A stretch of 6,055 nucleotides of DNA from UBA668 sp041178405 (GTDB taxonomy: Bacteria; Actinomycetota; Acidimicrobiia; Acidimicrobiales; Ilumatobacteraceae). The stretch covers positions 1-6,055 of the forward strand of contig JBEGVK010000014.1 of the NCBI GenBank assembly GCA_041178405.1, given 5' to 3'. Of this stretch, positions 5,319 through 6,055 are shown piece by piece (position 1 is the stretch's first letter; every line of letters starts with the position of its first letter). Made by a program: the position numbers and the translations under genes. Below the pieces are notes generated by a model. That model was not told where the DNA came from. It searched no databases and worked only from the letters and a program-made list of their open reading frames with translations.

Positions 5319-6055
5319 GCTGTGCTGCCGGGTGTTGCCGCTCGGGCGGGCAGGAAGCGAAGGGCGAGCATCGAGCCGATGAACGCAGTGGCCGACACGA
5401 CGAGGCATGCCGTGCCGAAGCCGTGCATGAACGACTGGCTCACTGCGTCGACCACCTGCGGTTGCACGATCGCGGGACTGCGCTCGGCAACGGCGAATGC
5501 TGCCCCGACCGAGTCCTGCGCCTGCTCGAACACGCCGTCGGGCAGCGCGTCCACGAGCCCGGGTATCTGGCTGAATGCGTCGGTGATCCTCGGCGAGTAG
5601 AGGCTGACGAAGACCGATCCGGTGATGGCCACGCCGAGTGTGCCGCCGAGCTCGCGGGAGATGTCGTTGACAGCCGATGCGACACCAGCGCGCTCGCGCG
5701 GCACCGACCCCATCACCGCCTCGGTGCTCGGCGACGTGACCAGCGAGAGGCCATTCGCAATGAACAGCATCGAGATGACGATCGGACCCCAGTAGGCGGT
5801 GCCGGCGTCGATGCGGCTGACGATGAGAAAGCCGATCGACATGTTGAGGAGTCCCGCTGCCACGACACGGGTCGTGCCCCATCGCAGCGCCGCACGCGCA
5901 GCGAGGGGAGCGGTCACGCCAGCACCGACGGCGAAGGGCAGCGTGCGCAGGCCGGACTCGAGCGGGTCGTAGCCGCGGACGAACTGGAAGTACTGCGTGA
6001 CGAGGAAGGTGAACCCGAAGAGGCTGAGGAACGCGATGCCGATCGAGCCGGTCGC
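5315..6055 (-). CDS. MFS exporter, DHA2 (EmrB/QacA-like) family, C-terminal part (5' end outside window)
   Basis: The frame is open from the right edge to a TGA at 5315-5317 and gives 246 visible residues. The visible start shows FLVTQYFQFVRGYDPLESGL (17-36), typical of the middle of 14-segment DHA2 drug/H+ antiporters. About six membrane segments follow (near 1-19, 39-58, 62-79, 89-108, 134-152 and 213-233). The stretch VPRERAGVASAVNDISRELG (118-137) is a family signature. A loop of about 60 residues precedes the last membrane segment, as in QacA and EmrB relatives. The protein should use the proton gradient to export small molecules, but the substrate cannot be told. GTG at 5917 is not the real start, because homology continues upstream to the edge. 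The stop lies 16 bases from the end of the importer operon. A role in siderophore or iron export is possible but nothing here shows it. Confidence 0.88.
   Translation of the reverse strand, partial: ATGSIGIAFLSLFGFTFLVTQYFQFVRGYDPLESGLRTLPFAVGAGVTAPLAARAALRWGTTRVVAAGLLNMSIGFLIVSRIDAGTAYWGPIVISMLFIANGLSLVTSPSTEAVMGSVPRERAGVASAVNDISRELGGTLGVAITGSVFVSLYSPRITDAFSQIPGLVDALPDGVFEQAQDSVGAAFAVAERSPAIVQPQVVDAVSQSFMHGFGTACLVVSATAFIGSMLALRFLPARAATPGSTA

Noticed and set aside
1..6055. Search by eye for tRNA, rRNA, CRISPR repeats, transposase genes, toxin-antitoxin pairs, phage genes and a new defence-type system
   Set aside because: None was seen. The window is nearly filled by five genes of recognisable families, and the only non-coding gaps are 56, 81 and 16 bases long.

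Overview
This is a high-GC window with the GC-rich third codon positions, GTG starts and gene families of an actinobacterium. The SCO6745-type protein, the LPXTG sorting signal and a DtxR/IdeR-like iron box all fit that phylum. I infer a free-living aquatic or soil lineage, possibly Acidimicrobiia, but the sequence does not prove the genus. Coding density is high, no mobile element, RNA gene or CRISPR array is visible, and nothing suggests recent transfer.

Layout. (1) Positions 1-671 (+): the 3' end of a secreted GH10 beta-xylanase that ends in an LPVTG cell-wall sorting signal. (2) Positions 728-1618 (-): a complete gene for an SCO6745-family protein of unknown function with a winged-helix-like region, convergent with the xylanase. 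(3) Positions 1619-1699: a short divergent intergenic region with a large imperfect palindrome resembling paired DtxR/IdeR boxes, covering the likely -10 of the next operon. (4) Positions 1700-5298 (+): a three-gene ferric-iron ABC importer operon. It encodes a FutA/FbpA-type lipoprotein, a fused two-domain FbpB-type permease and an FbpC-type ATPase. The joins are TAA|GTG and an overlapping GTGA, which points to translational coupling. (5) Positions 5315-6055 (-): the 3' part of a DHA2-family (EmrB/QacA-like) MFS exporter that runs off the right edge and converges with the importer operon.

How it works together. The lipoprotein probably binds Fe(III) outside the membrane through a conserved His/Tyr set and hands it to the permease, with import driven by the ATPase. 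The palindrome suggests shut-off when iron is plentiful. The xylanase, the SCO6745 protein and the exporter have no evident functional tie to iron uptake. I found no clearly new system here. The points most worth checking are the iron-box palindrome, the wall-anchored xylanase and a possible leaderless start for the SCO6745 gene.
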